DNA of 64,000 nt from Symbiodinium natans (GCA_905221605.1 CAJNDS010000058.1:873492-937491); one strand, 5' to 3'; positions 1 through 10,900 are shown, numbered from the stretch's first letter. Notes: generated by a model from the sequence alone, not told the origin. Program-made: numbers and translations.

Positions 1-1188
1 AAAGCCGTGAACCTTTGAAGCCATACCCGAAAGCCTTGCAGGCCCACATTCCTAGAGGCCCTAAACCCTAAACCCTAAACCCTAGACCCTAAACCCTAAA
101 CCCTAAACCTTAAACCTTACAGCCCAAGAGCCCCAAAACCCGAGACCTGCAAACCTATCCTATAGGGGCCTGAATAATTAGAAAGGGGCTTTGGGGGGGT
201 TATTATGATAGAATTACAAAGGGACTCTACTAAGGGACCATAAGGGACTACTATGAGCAACTATTCCGACCCCTATCTATATACATATACACACATGTAC
301 ATATTATGTAAACACCAAACGCCCTGAGCCCGCCTAAACCCTAAACCCTAAACCCTAAACCCTAAACCCCAGAAATCCCTAAACCCCAGAAATCCCCTGA
401 GCTGTGCGCAAACTTGAGCAATGCCGCGGCCAACTCTCCGAGCCTTTGCTGGGCTCTTTTGGGGTCTCGGGTTTAGATTTTGGGGTTTAGGGTTTGGGGT
501 TTAGGGTTTGGGGTGTGGGGCTTAGGGCCTTGGAGTTTTGGGTTTGGGGTGGGTTGGGGGGGCTTGGGGTTGGTTTAGGGTCTTTCGGGTTTCGGCCTTA
601 GGGTGTAGGGTCGGGGGCTCAGAGCTTAGGATTTGGGGTTTAAGGTTTGGGGATTAGGGCTTAGGGTCCTTAGGGTGCCTGGGCTCTTTAGGGGTTAGGG
701 TCTAGGGTTTAGGGTTTAGGGTTTGGGGTTTGGGGTTTAGGGTGTCGGTTTTAGGGTTTAGGGTTTAGGGCTTAGGGTGTCGGGTTTAGGGTTTAGGGTT
801 TGGTGTTTGGTGTTTGGGATTTTAAGATTTTGGGTTTGGGTTTTGGGTTTAGGATTTAGGGTTTACGCCTGAGAGCGCCCTGAATGGGGAAACTGTAACT
901 AAACTAAGAAACCATACCAGTTCCTATACATCCAATATCGTGATAACTCAGCTCCTCAGCAGACCAGTTTCGGGAGCCAGAGATTTTCTACGTTGCTCAG
1001 GGCTCAGGGTTTAGGGCGTAGGCCTAAGCCTCAACAGCCTCGCCGCACTCCACCAAACATGACCCTAACCCCAGGTAACCTGCTTCAAACACCAAACCAG
1101 CCCATAAACCCTAAATCCTAAACCCCAAACCCCAAACCCTAAACCCGAAACCCAAAACCCTAAACCCTAAACCTTAAACCCTCAACCC
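1..1188. repeat. Mixed CCCTAAA / TTTAGGG interstitial telomere-type field
   Basis: Blocks of CCCTAAA (about 61-117, 336-367, 1107-1195) and a long degenerate TTTAGGG/TTTGGGG block (about 460-870) alternate in orientation. Unique spacers such as 120-335 and 880-1100 show no recognisable gene. The heptamer is the telomere repeat of dinoflagellates and plants; because it recurs throughout the window in both orientations, this is interstitial and not a chromosome end. Confidence 0.9.
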
Positions 1189-1239
1189 TCAACCCTGAAC
1201 CCTGCACCCTGAACCGACCGTAGGCCTCACAAAGGCCAA

Positions 1240-1660
1240 CTTTCTTACCGCCACTCGTGCGCATGAGCCTGTGCTCAAAGATTTTGAGGTGCGACGGGCT
1301 TGAAAGGCCTCCGTGCCATCCGAAAAGGGCTCGGCTAGAAGAGACGCCGAATCTCCGTTGATGAACCAGGCCAGAATCTTGTAACGTACTGGTCTTTTCT
1401 GTGGAACTTGCAGAAATGCATCTTTGATATCAAGTGACCAAATACTCCATCGATTTGCCAATGCCAGAATTGGAATCAGCCTCGTCAACGACGGAGAGGT
1501 AGCTGGGCTGAACACATCTTCTCGTTTCGAGCTGTTGCACTCTCTCGCTACCAATCTCGCTCTTCTTTGCCAGCATCTTCTTGGCTTCAGGACTTCTGGA
1601 GGAACTTCTTGTTGGTTCCAACCCTAAACAAGTCCGAAGAAGTGAACCACATGGTAGTTT
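1240..1660 (-). pseudogene. Ty1/copia-type reverse transcriptase relic
   Basis: On the minus strand, 1554 down to about 1375 reads like the start of a copia reverse transcriptase domain: an initial MVARE, then REDVFSPATSPSLTRLIPIL and the catalytic-Asp block SLDIKDAFLQVP. In the family the Asp of DIKDAFLQ is the first of the three catalytic aspartates. Only this N-terminal slice survives. After about 1375 the frame drifts into unrelated sequence, and the YVDD box, integrase, RNase H and LTRs are not visible. The segment upstream (1555-1660) continues only in another frame, implying a frameshift. It is flanked by heptamer repeats on the low-coordinate side. I read it as a decayed fragment; the copia assignment rests on the DVFSPA and LDIKDAFLQVP motifs. 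Confidence 0.7.
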
Positions 1661-1792
1661 CATGGGCCCTGAATATGGTCCCTAACCTCCCTTAAAGGGT
1701 TCTGATGTATGGGCCCCTAATTTGTACAGGGTATGTAAGGGGTACACAAGGGGTACCAGTTTAAGGGCCCAAACTAACCATGAAACGACCCC
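1655..1792. mobile_element. Short palindromic dispersed element
   Basis: The segment starts with GTTTCATGGGCCC and ends with a related inverted motif (GGGCCCAAACTAACCATGAAAC), with GGTCCC/GGGTAC-rich sequence between. A related inverted copy lies at about 5,252-5,370. It has the structure of a miniature inverted-repeat element; boundaries are approximate. Confidence 0.4.
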
Positions 1793-1969
1793 AAGACTGA
1801 AACCCTGAAGGCTCGGCTATCTAGCCAAAGGCCAGGGTTTGAGTCTTGAAGGTTGCCCAGTAACCTAGGATTAAAACGGGTGCCCATTTTTGCTTGAAGG
1901 GGTTCATGAGGGAGCCTAAACCCCCCCAAACGGGAATAAGGGAACTACCTGGGCATCCTGATTCTTTAA

Positions 1970-2340
1970 GGTTGTTTCGGGTTTAGGGTTTAGGGTTCAG
2001 GGTTTAGGGCTTAGGGTTTAGGATGAAGGCTTGGCTAAATTAGGGTTTACGATTTCTGGGCTTCGGCTTAAGGCTTCAGGGCTGCAGGGCTGTGGCTTCA
2101 GGCTTGTCTCAGGGTTTTAAGGTCTCGGGGCATTTGCGTTTCAGGTCTGAGGGCTCAATACCTCAAACCTTAGCCCAACCTCACACTCCCATGTCCTACC
2201 AAAGCGCCAGGACACCTAACCCTAAACTCCTAAACCCTGAACTCCAAAACCCTGCACCCTAAACCCTGAACCTAAAAATTAAACCCTAAACCCTGCCCCC
2301 GGTTCTTGCAAAGCATAAGCCACAGCTGAACCCACCTAAA
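1970..2340. repeat. Degenerate heptamer patches
   Basis: Short TTTAGGG runs (about 1979-2030) and CCCTAAA-derived runs (about 2216-2300) are separated by G-rich degenerate sequence. No coding signal was seen. Confidence 0.7.
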
Positions 2341-2441
2341 AGCTCCCAAGCCCGAAGACGCGGCTTGATGGTTCATGGATAGCGATACTGGTGGGAAGAT
2401 GTGTGCCTTGGTCACGGCGTGGAGGGCAAAGATGTAGCCCT
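2341..2441 (-). CDS. Exon-like spacer, hypothetical
   Basis: Minus-strand reading from about 2441 gives an open, protein-like stretch containing GYIFALHAVTKAHIFPPVSL. It is bounded by CCCTAAA sequence on the high-coordinate side. I do not recognise a family. It is listed because it is one of many unique spacers between heptamer arrays that read like a single short exon; exact splice sites were not established. Confidence 0.3.
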
Positions 2442-2458
2442 GAACCCCAAACCCTTAC

Positions 2459-2545
2459 CCCTAAACCCTAAACCCTAAAACCTAACCCTAAACCCTAAAC
2501 CCTAAACCCTAAACCCTAAACCCTAACCCCTAAACCCTAAACCCT
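2459..2545. repeat. CCCTAAA array
   Basis: About twelve near-perfect CCCTAAA units between two exon-like minus-strand spacers (2341-2441 and 2546-2658), so it may lie in an intron of the same unrecognised gene. Confidence 0.85.
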
Positions 2546-2658
2546 GTCTCGGCCCTGGCCACTCCCAGCTGAGCGGCTTCTGACTCGGGTCCGCGATGAT
2601 GCCGAGCGGTACATTGACGTTGTACTTCTTGTTGAACAGATTCCTGGCCGAAGCCAAG
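2546..2658 (-). CDS. Exon-like spacer, hypothetical
   Basis: Minus-strand reading from about 2658 gives an open stretch including SARNLFNKKYNVNVPLGIIA followed by DPSQKPLSWEWPGP. The composition is clearly protein-like, but I do not recognise the family. It is on the same strand as the exon-like spacer at 2341-2441, with a CCCTAAA array between, consistent with two exons separated by a telomere-repeat intron. Confidence 0.35.
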
Positions 2659-3060
2659 GGTTTAGGGCTTAGGGTTTAGGGTTTAGGGTTTGGGGTTTAG
2701 AGTTTAGGGTATAGGGCTGAGAGTTGAGGGTTTAGGGTTTAGGGTCGGGATAGCCAGCTCCCCAAACCTTCAAAGTCTAAGCCACAACCCTAAACCCTAA
2801 ATCCTAAACCCTAAACCCTAAACCCGAAACCCCAACCCCCCTGCCCCCTTAAACACAAAACCCTTGTGGTCGCCTCAGCTGCACCAGCTCCAGTGAGTCG
2901 AGTCCTCAGCCCAAAGCGGCTTGGGGTTGAGGGCTTTGGGGTTTAGGGTTTAGGGTTTAGGGTTTGAGGTTTGGGGTTTGGGGTTTGGGGTTTGGGGTTT
3001 GGGGTTTAGGGTTTAGGGTTTATTGCGTGGGGGTTTAGGCTTTAGGGTTTAGGGGGCTTG
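2659..3060. repeat. TTTAGGG / CCCTAAA / TTTGGGG field
   Basis: TTTAGGG (2659-2745), CCCTAAA (about 2785-2835) and TTTAGGG with a run of TTTGGGG variants (about 2938-3060) follow one another, separated by short unique spacers. Confidence 0.85.
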
Positions 3061-3116
3061 GGGTTTTGTCTTTGCATTTAATATTTGGTTTTTATTGTGA
3101 TTATATTGCTTTGTTT

Positions 3117-3150
3117 GTTTTTTTTTTTTTTTTTTTGGGGGGGGGGGTCT
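3117..3150. repeat. T-tract followed by G-tract
   Basis: A run of about 18 T is followed directly by about 11 G. Juxtaposed T/G or C/A homopolymers recur in the window (4,921-4,951; 13,208-13,262; 36,005-36,020). Confidence 0.9.
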
Positions 3151-3364
3151 GGGGGTTTCAAGGGTTTACGCAATTTGTAAGGTACTGGATTTAGGCTTGG
3201 GGTTTAGGCAGCTTGTACGATCCTGATTTAGGGTATATATATATAGGGTTGGGTTCCGGCATTGGGAGTCGGGGGGTGTAGGACTTATGGTGGTTTGGGG
3301 TATAGGTGTTGGGGTTGGGAGTTTGGGGGTTAGGGCTTTTGGGCTGGGTGGCTAAATTACAGTT

Positions 3365-3460
3365 TAACAAACCTTGCAGGAATTCATCATATGTGGGAGG
3401 GGGCGCCTGAGGACAAGAGCATTCGCCAGCACCCATCAGCGTCAGCAAGGTGGGAGGCAC
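3365..3460 (-). CDS. Exon-like spacer, hypothetical
   Basis: The minus strand is open with LLTLMGAGECSCPQAPPPTY then DEFLQGLL before degenerate TTTGGGG-derived sequence begins. The family is not recognised, and the reading continues into low-complexity sequence, so only the first part is plausible coding. Confidence 0.25.
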
Positions 3461-4185
3461 CCGGTTTTCTAGAACCCAGCAGAAGGAGGATCACGTCAAG
3501 TTTGCTGTGCAGGCTGGACCAAGCTCTTCATCCGGCACAGCTGATCGGTAGTTGGCTTCGGATTTAGGATCTCGGGTTTGCTGTAACAAGCGTTTTGTGA
3601 AGTTTTGTGCTTAGAGCCAGGGTGTGGTATGGGAGTTGATATCGAACTCGTCCGTTCTACTCAAGCCCGAAAAGCATTCCGGGTTCCACAACCCAAGCAA
3701 ACAAAGGAGAAACAGAAACCACGAATGAAGCCGAAAGACCCCCAGCATACAGCCCAACAAGCCCTGAGCCCGAAACCCGAAAGACCGAACACCTCATAGG
3801 CCCCATTCATCCTGCTACAAATGAAGACTTGGCAGCCCAGTAACTATATCAAAACAAGGGTACCCTTTTTTTGCGGTTGGTTCCTTCATAAGGGAACCTT
3901 GAACCCCAAAAAAAGGAAAAGGGCACCACCGGGCTACCAAGAAGATGCTAGCCGTAAAGCCCAAACCCTCCATGCACCGAAACCGTGCCATTTGAGGCCC
4001 TTAGGGCTTTCAGGGTCTAGGGTGGGGTTTAGGGCTTCGGGTTTGGGGCTTGGGCGCTGAAGATTCCAGGCTGCCTCAGGATTCAGAGTTTAGGGCACAG
4101 GGCAGCTTGAAGGTTTCAGGGTTTATAGGGAGGAGCTGAAGCCCTCAACGGTTTAGGGTGTAGGATTTAGGGCTTAGGGCCCTCA
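3461..4185. other. Unassigned spacer sequence
   Basis: Mostly unique sequence with weak heptamer echoes (about 4010-4180). A short plus-strand frame at 3605-3799 is Lys/Pro-rich and not protein-like enough to call. No element or gene was recognised. Confidence 0.5.
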
Positions 4186-4299
4186 ACTCTTGACGCAAAA
4201 GACCAAGTGGCCGAGTTGATGCAGAGACTTCCCCTTGACTCGGCCCCTTGGCACAACCGTGTCTCGGGCGCTTTGAGATCTTACCTTTGTTGCCTGTCT
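4186..4299 (+). CDS. Exon-like spacer, hypothetical
   Basis: The plus strand reads LDAKDQVAELMQRLPLDSAP then WHNRVSGALRSYLCC, directly upstream of a CCCTAAA array. The helical, charged composition is protein-like; no family was recognised. Confidence 0.3.
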
Positions 4300-4700
4300 A
4301 CCCTAAACCCTAAACCCTAAACCCTAAACCCTAAACCCTAAACCCTAAACCCTAAACCCTAAACCCTAACGCTAAACCCTAACACGAAATCCCGTAACCC
4401 CAAACTCTGCTCCATGTATCCCCTGAACACCCTAAACCCTAAACCCTAAACCCTAAACCCTAAACCCTAAACCCTAAACCCTAAACCCTAAACCCTAAAC
4501 CCTAAACCCTGAACTGAAGTCGGTGTTGCGTTGCGTTCGAGTGCTCCTCACACTCCCTGTAGACACCATGTGGTCTAAAACGTGCATAAGAAGATTTAAG
4601 GCTCCGGGTTTAGGGTTTCGGCGAATTCTTCACGGAAACCCTAAACCCTAAACCCTAAACCCTAAACCCTAAACCCTAAACCCTAAACCTTGAACCCCTA
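4300..4700. repeat. Three CCCTAAA arrays
   Basis: Near-perfect CCCTAAA arrays at about 4300-4378, 4429-4508 and 4638-4692, separated by short unique spacers (about 4509-4637). Confidence 0.95.
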
Positions 4701-4920
4701 AACCCTAACTTAGAGAATGTTCTGCGGATCGCCCTTAAACCCTAAAACCCGACAACCAATCCCCGAACCCGATGATCTAAAGCCCCTAAGCACCCGGCAT
4801 AGAAACCTGAAGCCTAGAAATGCCCTTTTGGGGAGTCCAAACCCTAAACCCTAAACCCAAACCTGAACCCTGAACTCACTCCCTAAACCCTTAGGGTATG
4901 AGGGAATTGGGCACCTTATA

Positions 4921-4951
4921 CCCCCCCCCCCAAAAAAAAAAAAAAAAAAAA
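4921..4951. repeat. C-tract followed by A-tract
   Basis: A run of C is followed immediately by a run of about 19 A. Confidence 0.9.
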
Positions 4952-5001
4952 CATCTCCCTGAAGCCTAAAGCCTAAATCCCAAATCCTAAGCCCTTTCTT
5001 G

Positions 5002-5110
5002 GGCCCTGTTGACTTAGCAAGTGGAGTTAGTAAGTTGGGCTGTGGGGATTCGAATAGGGCTTCTACGGGATACTAAGTAGACGTACGAAGTCAAAAGTCA
5101 AAAGAGCTTC
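5002..5110. mobile_element. GACTTAGCAAGT dispersed element, copy 1
   Basis: Shares TTGACTTAGCAAGT...GTTAGTAA at the left, TACTAAGTAGAC in the middle and AGTCAAA..GAGCTTC at the right with 32,871-32,985. In the second copy the two ends form an imperfect inverted repeat, so this is probably a non-autonomous TIR element. Confidence 0.55.
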
Positions 5111-5163
5111 CAAGTAAGGGCTTCTACAGGGGTTCGGAACTCCCCAAATTCCCTACTCTTAGG

Positions 5164-5232
5164 GGTTTAGGGTTTAGGGTTTAGGGTTTAGGGTTCCTAA
5201 ACCCTAAACCCTAAACCCTAAACCCTAAACCC
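5164..5232. repeat. Head-to-head TTTAGGG/CCCTAAA junction
   Basis: Four TTTAGGG units (5166-5193), then TT, then CCTAAA and about four CCCTAAA units to about 5232. The G-rich strand runs into its own complement with a three-base centre (TTTAGG-GTT-CCTAAA). This is the geometry expected of an end-to-end telomere fusion, or of an inverted capture of telomeric DNA at a break. Confidence 0.9.
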
Positions 5233-5624
5233 CAGGGTAGTGACATGGCGCCTTAAACGGAGACCCCTCGTATACCCCTTACATACCCGGACAACCCAGG
5301 GGCCCGTACTTCAGAACCCTTTAAGGGAGGCAAGGGACCATAGGAAGGGCCCACACAACCACCCTTAGATAGGGGTTCGCTAAACCCTTGCACCCTAAAT
5401 CCTAAACCCTAAATCCTAAACGCTAAACCCTACAACCTAAATCCTAAACCCTAGATCCTAAACCTTAGAGGAATGAACTCCCCCTGTTCCCTGAGAAGAG
5501 CCGGTGAGCTTAGGGCTTACGGCTTCTTGAAAGAGCTCGGGGAGCTTGATGTCGTTCAACAGCGAGATCGGTTTAGGGTTTAGGGTTTCGGGTTTCGGGT
5601 TTGGGGTTGAGGGTTTGCTGAACT

Positions 5625-5730
5625 TGCTGGTTCTTCGTAGGGGCTGGGGGGAATTAGGTACCCCATACAAGCCCTTAAAAGGGTAGAAGGGGTACAGAAT
5701 TCATCCATCATTCCCTACTAGGAACCAGCA
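5625..5730. mobile_element. TIR element, TGCTGGTTC family
   Basis: The left end TGCTGGTTCTTCGTAGGG (5625-5642) is the inverted complement of the right end ending CCAGCA at 5730 (TGCTGGTTCCTAGTAGGG when reversed). Immediate flanks GCTGAACT and GATAAACT match at 6 of 8 bases and could be an aged target-site duplication. Related sequences lie at 7,527, 27,991, 51,503 and 62,130. Confidence 0.7.
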
Positions 5731-5744
5731 GATAAACTGAACCC

Positions 5745-6062
5745 TAAACCTTACTGAAACCCTAAACCCTGCACCCTAAACCCTAAACCCAAAACCCCAA
5801 CCCCTAAACCCGAAACCCTAAACCCGAAACCCTAAACCCGAAACCCTAAACCCAAAACCCCAAACCCGAAACCCTAAACCCTAAACCCAAACCCCAAACC
5901 CCAAACCCTAAACCCCAAACCCTAAACCCTAAACCGAAACCCAAAACCCTAAACCCGAAACCCTAAACCCTAAACCCCAAACCCGAAACCCTAAACGCGA
6001 AACCCCCAACCCTAAACCCTAAACCCGGAATTCTAAACCCGAAGCCCTGAACCCTGAACCTT
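5745..6062. repeat. Degenerate CCCTAAA/CCCGAAA/CCCCAAA field
   Basis: Long run of heptamers in which position 4 varies (T, G, C, A), giving interleaved CCCTAAA, CCCGAAA, CCCCAAA and CCCAAAA units. Confidence 0.9.
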
Positions 6063-6139
6063 AAAACTGCGTGAGGCCGCGCTCCAGGGGCCCGACCAGC
6101 TGCCCCCGCCAGCTTTGGCTTGCTGGGCCAAGAATCCCT

Positions 6140-6840
6140 TGGCGCTTTCTTGGGTTTAGGGTTTAGGGTTTAGGGTTTAGGGTTTAGGGTTTAGGACGAA
6201 GTGTACCAAGAGCTCGGGTTGTGAGTAGGGTGGCTTAGGGGAGTTTAGGGTTTGAGGGGTTTTGGGGTTTAGTAGGTGGTTCTAACCCTAAACCCTAAAC
6301 CCTAAACCGGTTCAAGGTCTGGGGCTCGGCCTCAGGGCTCGGGGTTTAGGGTTTAGGGTCGGGGAGAGCTTGGGGTGTGCAATTCTGCACTGTACCCAAA
6401 ACCTTAGACCCTAAACCCTAAACCCTAAACCCGAAACCCTACACCCTAAACCTTGAACGCTAAACCTAAAAACCCTAAAACCCAAAGCCGAAACCCAAAA
6501 CCCTTGCACTCCTGATCTCATTAGACAGATCATGCGCTAGACCGCCAAGTCCGGGTTTGGGGTTTAGGGTTTAGGGTTTAGGGTTTAGGGTTTGGGGTTT
6601 GGGGTTTGGGGTTTAGGCTTCGGGGTTTGGGGTTTAGGTTTAGGGTTTAGGGCTTTAGGCGGAAGGCCTGTTCATGTGATCTCCTGTTTGTTAGTCATGA
6701 GTCCGAGAGCACGAAAAGGAGCACATCCCCGCTGCCCAGAGGTTTAGGGTTTAGGGTTTAGGGTTTAGGGTTTAGGGTTTAGGACTTAATGCCAACGGTC
6801 CTTGTCTGAACCCGAACATCACTGATTGTACCAGGACTGT
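6140..6840. repeat. TTTAGGG and CCCTAAA arrays with unique spacers
   Basis: TTTAGGG at about 6151-6196, CCCTAAA at about 6288-6310 and 6405-6500, TTTAGGG at about 6555-6655 and 6741-6785. Spacers of 50-100 bp between them show no recognised gene. Confidence 0.85.
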
Positions 6841-7370
6841 TCGCTGGAAGGTGGCATTGACAAATGTGTTGTTCTGTCAAGTGCAGGGCATTTCGATTGC
6901 CAGCGTCTCATGAAAGATAGGAGAGTAGGTGAGTGGAAACCCTCATCTTGGTGACCAGCAGATGTACCTGGCTTGAGGTTGTTGTGGACGAAGTTGCCTG
7001 CAGTTGAACTGCCTGCGCTGAATCAGTAGGTGGACAATCTCAGGGTAGATCGCACTTGGTCATTAGCAACATCAGTGTTGATGAAGTTCAATGCCACTTG
7101 ACTTGCCGAATAAATCCGCACATTGTTGTCGCGGGAGCCGAAATCTCCCCGAGTGAACAACGCTCGCATGCGCAAACACTGGGGATTCACTGATGTTGGT
7201 GACTTCACCAGCAGATCTCTGACGTCCAGTACCACGTTTGCAGTCACAGCGAGCCAGCTCCAAGCCAGCTTCTTGAGAAGTATGCTAACATTGAAAGTAG
7301 CTCGCAGACGGGCACGCAGGTACATGGCCAGAGAATGGCTCTCCTTGAGAAACATCCTCTGCCACCTGCC
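6841..7370. other. Unique segment, coding-like but unassigned
   Basis: Unique sequence with overlapping open frames on both strands; the longest is 7023-7355 on the minus strand, 110 codons. None matches a family I know, and both strands are about equally plausible. It may hold exons or a retroelement remnant. Confidence 0.3.
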
Positions 7371-7601
7371 CTAAACTCCACAAAACCCCAAACCCGAAAC
7401 CCGAAAGCCTGAACCCTAAAACCCTAAATCCAAAACCACAAAACCCTAGACAAACCCTACATCCCAAACCCCTAAAGCCTGAACTCCCCAAACCAGAAAA
7501 CAACCCAAAGCCCCCGTCTCTCCTAATCGTTCTTCGTAGGGATTAAGGTACCCTATAGGATCCCTGAAAGGTAGATAGATACACAGATACATATACATAT
7601 A

Positions 7602-7800
7602 ATATATATATATATAAGCTAAAACCCCAACTCCTAAACCCTCAACCTTAAACCCCAAAACCATCCCTTTGAGGGTGTATATATATATATGTATACATAT
7701 ACACAAATCAATCAATAAATAAATAATTAGATAAATAAATAATAAATATATCTATAGATATGTGTATCTATATATATATATATATATACATACATATAGA
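7602..7800. repeat. AT-rich TA microsatellite cluster
   Basis: Several (TA)n and TATATG runs (7602-7620, 7678-7691, 7765-7800) with AATAAATA-rich sequence between. It is preceded near 7,527 by a fragment of the TGCTGGTTC element (GTTCTTCGTAGGGATTAAGGTACCCTATA). Confidence 0.85.
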
Positions 7801-7849
7801 GGGATATAGGGTCTACACACATATATTGAACATTAAGCCCTAAACCCGA

Positions 7850-8720
7850 AATCCTACACCCCAAACCCTAAACCCTGAACCCTAAACCCTAAACCCCAAA
7901 CCCTAAACCTCAAACCCCAAACCCTAAACCCCAAACCCTAAACCCTAAACCCCAGACTCTTAGTTCTAGTCTCAACTGAGCTCGGCGCCTGCACTGAGCC
8001 CTCTTTGGAGCCCTTGTCCTGCGGTGGCTAACGCGAACACAAAGGGTTTAGGGTTTAGGGTTTAGGGTTTAGGGTTTAGGGTTTAGGGTTTAGGGCTAGG
8101 GTTTAGGGGTTAGGGTTTAGGGGCGCGCCCTCATCCGTTCAAGTACGGCTCTCTCTTGTCTTGTGTGTTCTGGCAGGGTCAAACCTTTCTGGCTCACTTG
8201 CCGAGTTCCGGCTCACTGATCCCTTCGCGGCAACAGATCCTAACCCGAAATACCCTGAACCCTAAACCCTAAACCCTAAACTCCTAAACCCTAAACCCTA
8301 AACCCTAAACCCTAAACCCTAAACCCCGAACCCTAAACAGGGGGATGAGGGGACACATCCTTGCAACCTCAAACTTTCTCCAGGGCTCCTCGGTCGCGCC
8401 CTCCTCCTTTGCTGGAGCTGTCTGCCCTGGCAACGCGCTTCTGGCTACTTGATCTTACGGTTCTCCAGCCCTAAACCCTAAACCCTAAATCCTAAACCCT
8501 AAACCCTAAACCCTAACTCTAAACCCTAAACCCCAAACCCCAAACCCTAAACCCTAAATCCTAAAACGCTATAAACCCTCCAAAACCTAAACCCCGGGAA
8601 CCTTCAAGCAAGGCCGAAGGCTTGGTGGGCAGGGCTTCGAGGCTTTTCAGGGCTTCTGCTTACAGGGCATACTGTAGGGTTTAGGGTTTAGGGTTTAGGG
8701 TTTAGGGTTTAGGGTTTAGG
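7850..8720. repeat. CCCTAAA and TTTAGGG arrays alternating orientation
   Basis: CCCTAAA at about 7855-7955, TTTAGGG at 8044-8123, CCCTAAA at 8258-8338 and 8469-8590, TTTAGGG at about 8674-8722. The four unique spacers (about 7960-8043, 8124-8257, 8339-8468, 8590-8673) are GC-rich like exons, but I could not assign them. Confidence 0.9.
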
Positions 8721-8723
8721 GTT

Positions 8724-9060
8724 ATGCTGTGCATGGAGGAAATCTTGCACCGCTTGATGCAGACAATGATCGGGCAAAGGCTCCGGCTACAAAGCTCATC
8801 TGTCTATGATACAAATGATGCCATGCAGTGCCCTCGAAGCCTTTTGTACTTGCCAGTACGGTATACCCACCTGTCAGAACTCGGGATTGCATGGGGTTGC
8901 CTGACCCCTAATACGAAACGCCCTCAGAACAACTTATAGTATCTATTGATGCACCTTGTCTGCAAGCCAGTGCATGGGAGATTAACGTCTAGGGCTTTAG
9001 CAGGGTTTGGGTTATACTACAGGCCCTTTAGAACCCCAAACCCTCCGCAAACATGTCGGG
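8724..9060. other. Unassigned unique segment
   Basis: A 71-codon plus-strand frame begins right after a TTTAGGG array (8724-8939). No family was recognised and there is no further support for coding. Confidence 0.25.
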
Positions 9061-9099
9061 TTTCTGGTCTAAGGTTCAAGGTTTTGCATAGCGCCAGGG

Positions 9100-9367
9100 T
9101 TCGAGCTAGGGTTTAGGGTTTAGGGTTTCGGGCTTAGGGTTGCGGGTTTAGGGTTTAGGGGTTTAGGGTTTAGGGCTCAGGACACCCTTACATCTTTAAG
9201 ACCAGCCGGGAAGACTCTCGTGCACGTGATCCAGAATGGGCAAGTCCTGCTCACAGTGCCGATATTTGATTGAGGGCCTCTGGGATGGCCCTTAAGGTTT
9301 AGGGTTTAGGGTTTAGGGTTTAGGGTTTAGGGTTTAGGGTTTAGGGTTTAGGGTTTAGGGTTTAGGG
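9100..9367. repeat. TTTAGGG arrays
   Basis: Short TTTAGGG run at about 9107-9175 and a ten-unit near-perfect array at 9296-9367, with a unique spacer (9181-9290) between. Confidence 0.95.
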
Positions 9368-9487
9368 ACCCAATAAGGGAAACTATAAAATGTCCCAAGG
9401 GCCTACCTAGGCCACAGGCTTGCGGGTTTGGGCCCTGCACCCTAAGCTTTGTAGGGCTCAATGATCCTCATACTCCTTAAGGAAGAA

Positions 9488-9600
9488 AGCTATGCTTTGG
9501 GGATTTTCCCCCTTCTACGAAGAGTCCTTAATAAGAGATTATACAAGGGGGGTACTATAATCCCTCTTGAGGACTGTACATATAAATCCCAAGCTATACT
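9488..9600. mobile_element. GTCCTTAATA palindromic TIR element, copy 1
   Basis: Left part GGGGATTTTCCCCCTTCTAC followed by AGTCCTTAATAAGAG; right part CTCTTGAGGACTGT and AAATCCC, an imperfect inverted repeat of about 34 bp. Flanking direct repeats AGCTATGCT (9488-9496) and AGCTATACT (9592-9600) differ by one base and look like a 9-bp target-site duplication. Relatives lie near 33,500, 36,168 and 45,976. Confidence 0.7.
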
Positions 9601-9699
9601 ACCTTACGAACGGATTCGCATACAGGGCCTGTGGGCAACGGAAATGCGCACCAACAAACGTTACTAGCCAAGGCTGAGAATGACACACGCATTTAGGGG

Positions 9700-9900
9700 G
9701 CTTACACATCATAAAAATTGAATGAAATGACCCCGAAAATATGATCACAAACAGAATAACGGAATTTAGGGGGCTTAGGGTTTTTGGCTAGAGTTTGGGG
9801 TTTAGGGTGCGGAAGTTCTTGTCGCAAGACCCTCCGCGAACGCGTCAGCGCCTCTGCAGCAAATTGAAACTCCTGACATCCGAGAATCCCCCGGCAAGCC
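9700..9900. other. Unassigned spacer
   Basis: Unique sequence with one weak heptamer echo (about 9790-9810). No gene or element was recognised. Confidence 0.5.
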
Positions 9901-10498
9901 CCATAAACCCTAAACCCTGAACCCTGAACTCTAAACCCTAAACCCTAAACCCTAAACCCTAAACCCTAAACCCCAAACCCCTAGACCCCTAAACCCCTAA
10001 ACCCTAAACACACCAAACACGCCTTCGACCAAGACCATGGCTTCAACTCCCCCGACGAAACCGAAAGTTCAAAGCGACCCCACCAACCCCAAACCCTCAG
10101 CCCCGAAACCCTAAACCCTAAACCCCGAAACCCCTAGACCCCTAAACCCTAAACGCCGAAACCCTAAACCCTAAACCCCTAAACCCTAAACGCCGAAACC
10201 CTAAACCCTAAACCCTAAACTCTAAACCCTAAACCCTAAACCCTGAGCCTTAAAATGCCAAGTCCTGCCATTGGGACTTCTGCCATTCCACGTCGCAGGC
10301 GCAGAGCTGCGTAGTGCTGGGCTCCGCCTCGTGCGTTCACAGAAGCCCCCTAAACCCTAAACCCTAAACCCTAAACCCTAAACCGTAAACCCTAAACCCG
10401 AAACCCTAAACCCTAAACCCTAAACCCTAAACCCTAAACCCTAACCCTAAACCCTAAACCCTAAACCCTGAACCCTGAACCCTGAACCCTGAACCCTT
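9901..10498. repeat. CCCTAAA arrays with CCCTGAA end block
   Basis: CCCTAAA-type units at 9903-10010, 10100-10250 and 10350-10470. The last part switches to about five CCCTGAA variants (10466-10498). The spacer at 10255-10345 reads on the minus strand with a protein-like stretch (AEPSTTQLCACDVEWQKSQW), possibly an exon. Confidence 0.9.
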
Positions 10499-10890
10499 GT
10501 ACTGGGCCCGCAGGCAGTCCAAAGACCTCGGTTGTCAGGTTCTGATGGCTCTCCTGCCAGAGGCTCAGAAGTTTAATGTGCAACGAACGCCGCTTGTAGT
10601 TCAATGCTCTGCCTCCCCTCTCTGCACGGCCGCGAAAGCGCTCGCAAGACCAACTAGCTCTGAGCGGCGAGCAGCAGATAGCATCCAAATGCGAAGTGTC
10701 GCGTAGCGCAGAGAGGGTCGCGCCGCGTAGCTGGCAATGGAGGTTCGCGGTGAAACCTTCAAAAAACCTTTAAACCCTAAACCCCAGACTCCTCCACCTA
10801 CCTAGAATTCTGGCATTGCAGGGCTTTCCCTAAGATCCGGAAGCCCCAGCATCCCCCACACGGCCTATTCACAGCAAACTCGGATGCAGC
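10499..10890. other. Unassigned unique segment
   Basis: Unique GC-rich sequence with short overlapping frames on both strands (10497-10706 plus, 10461-10688 minus). No family was recognised. Confidence 0.3.
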
Positions 10891-10900
10891 CTTTTGGGCG

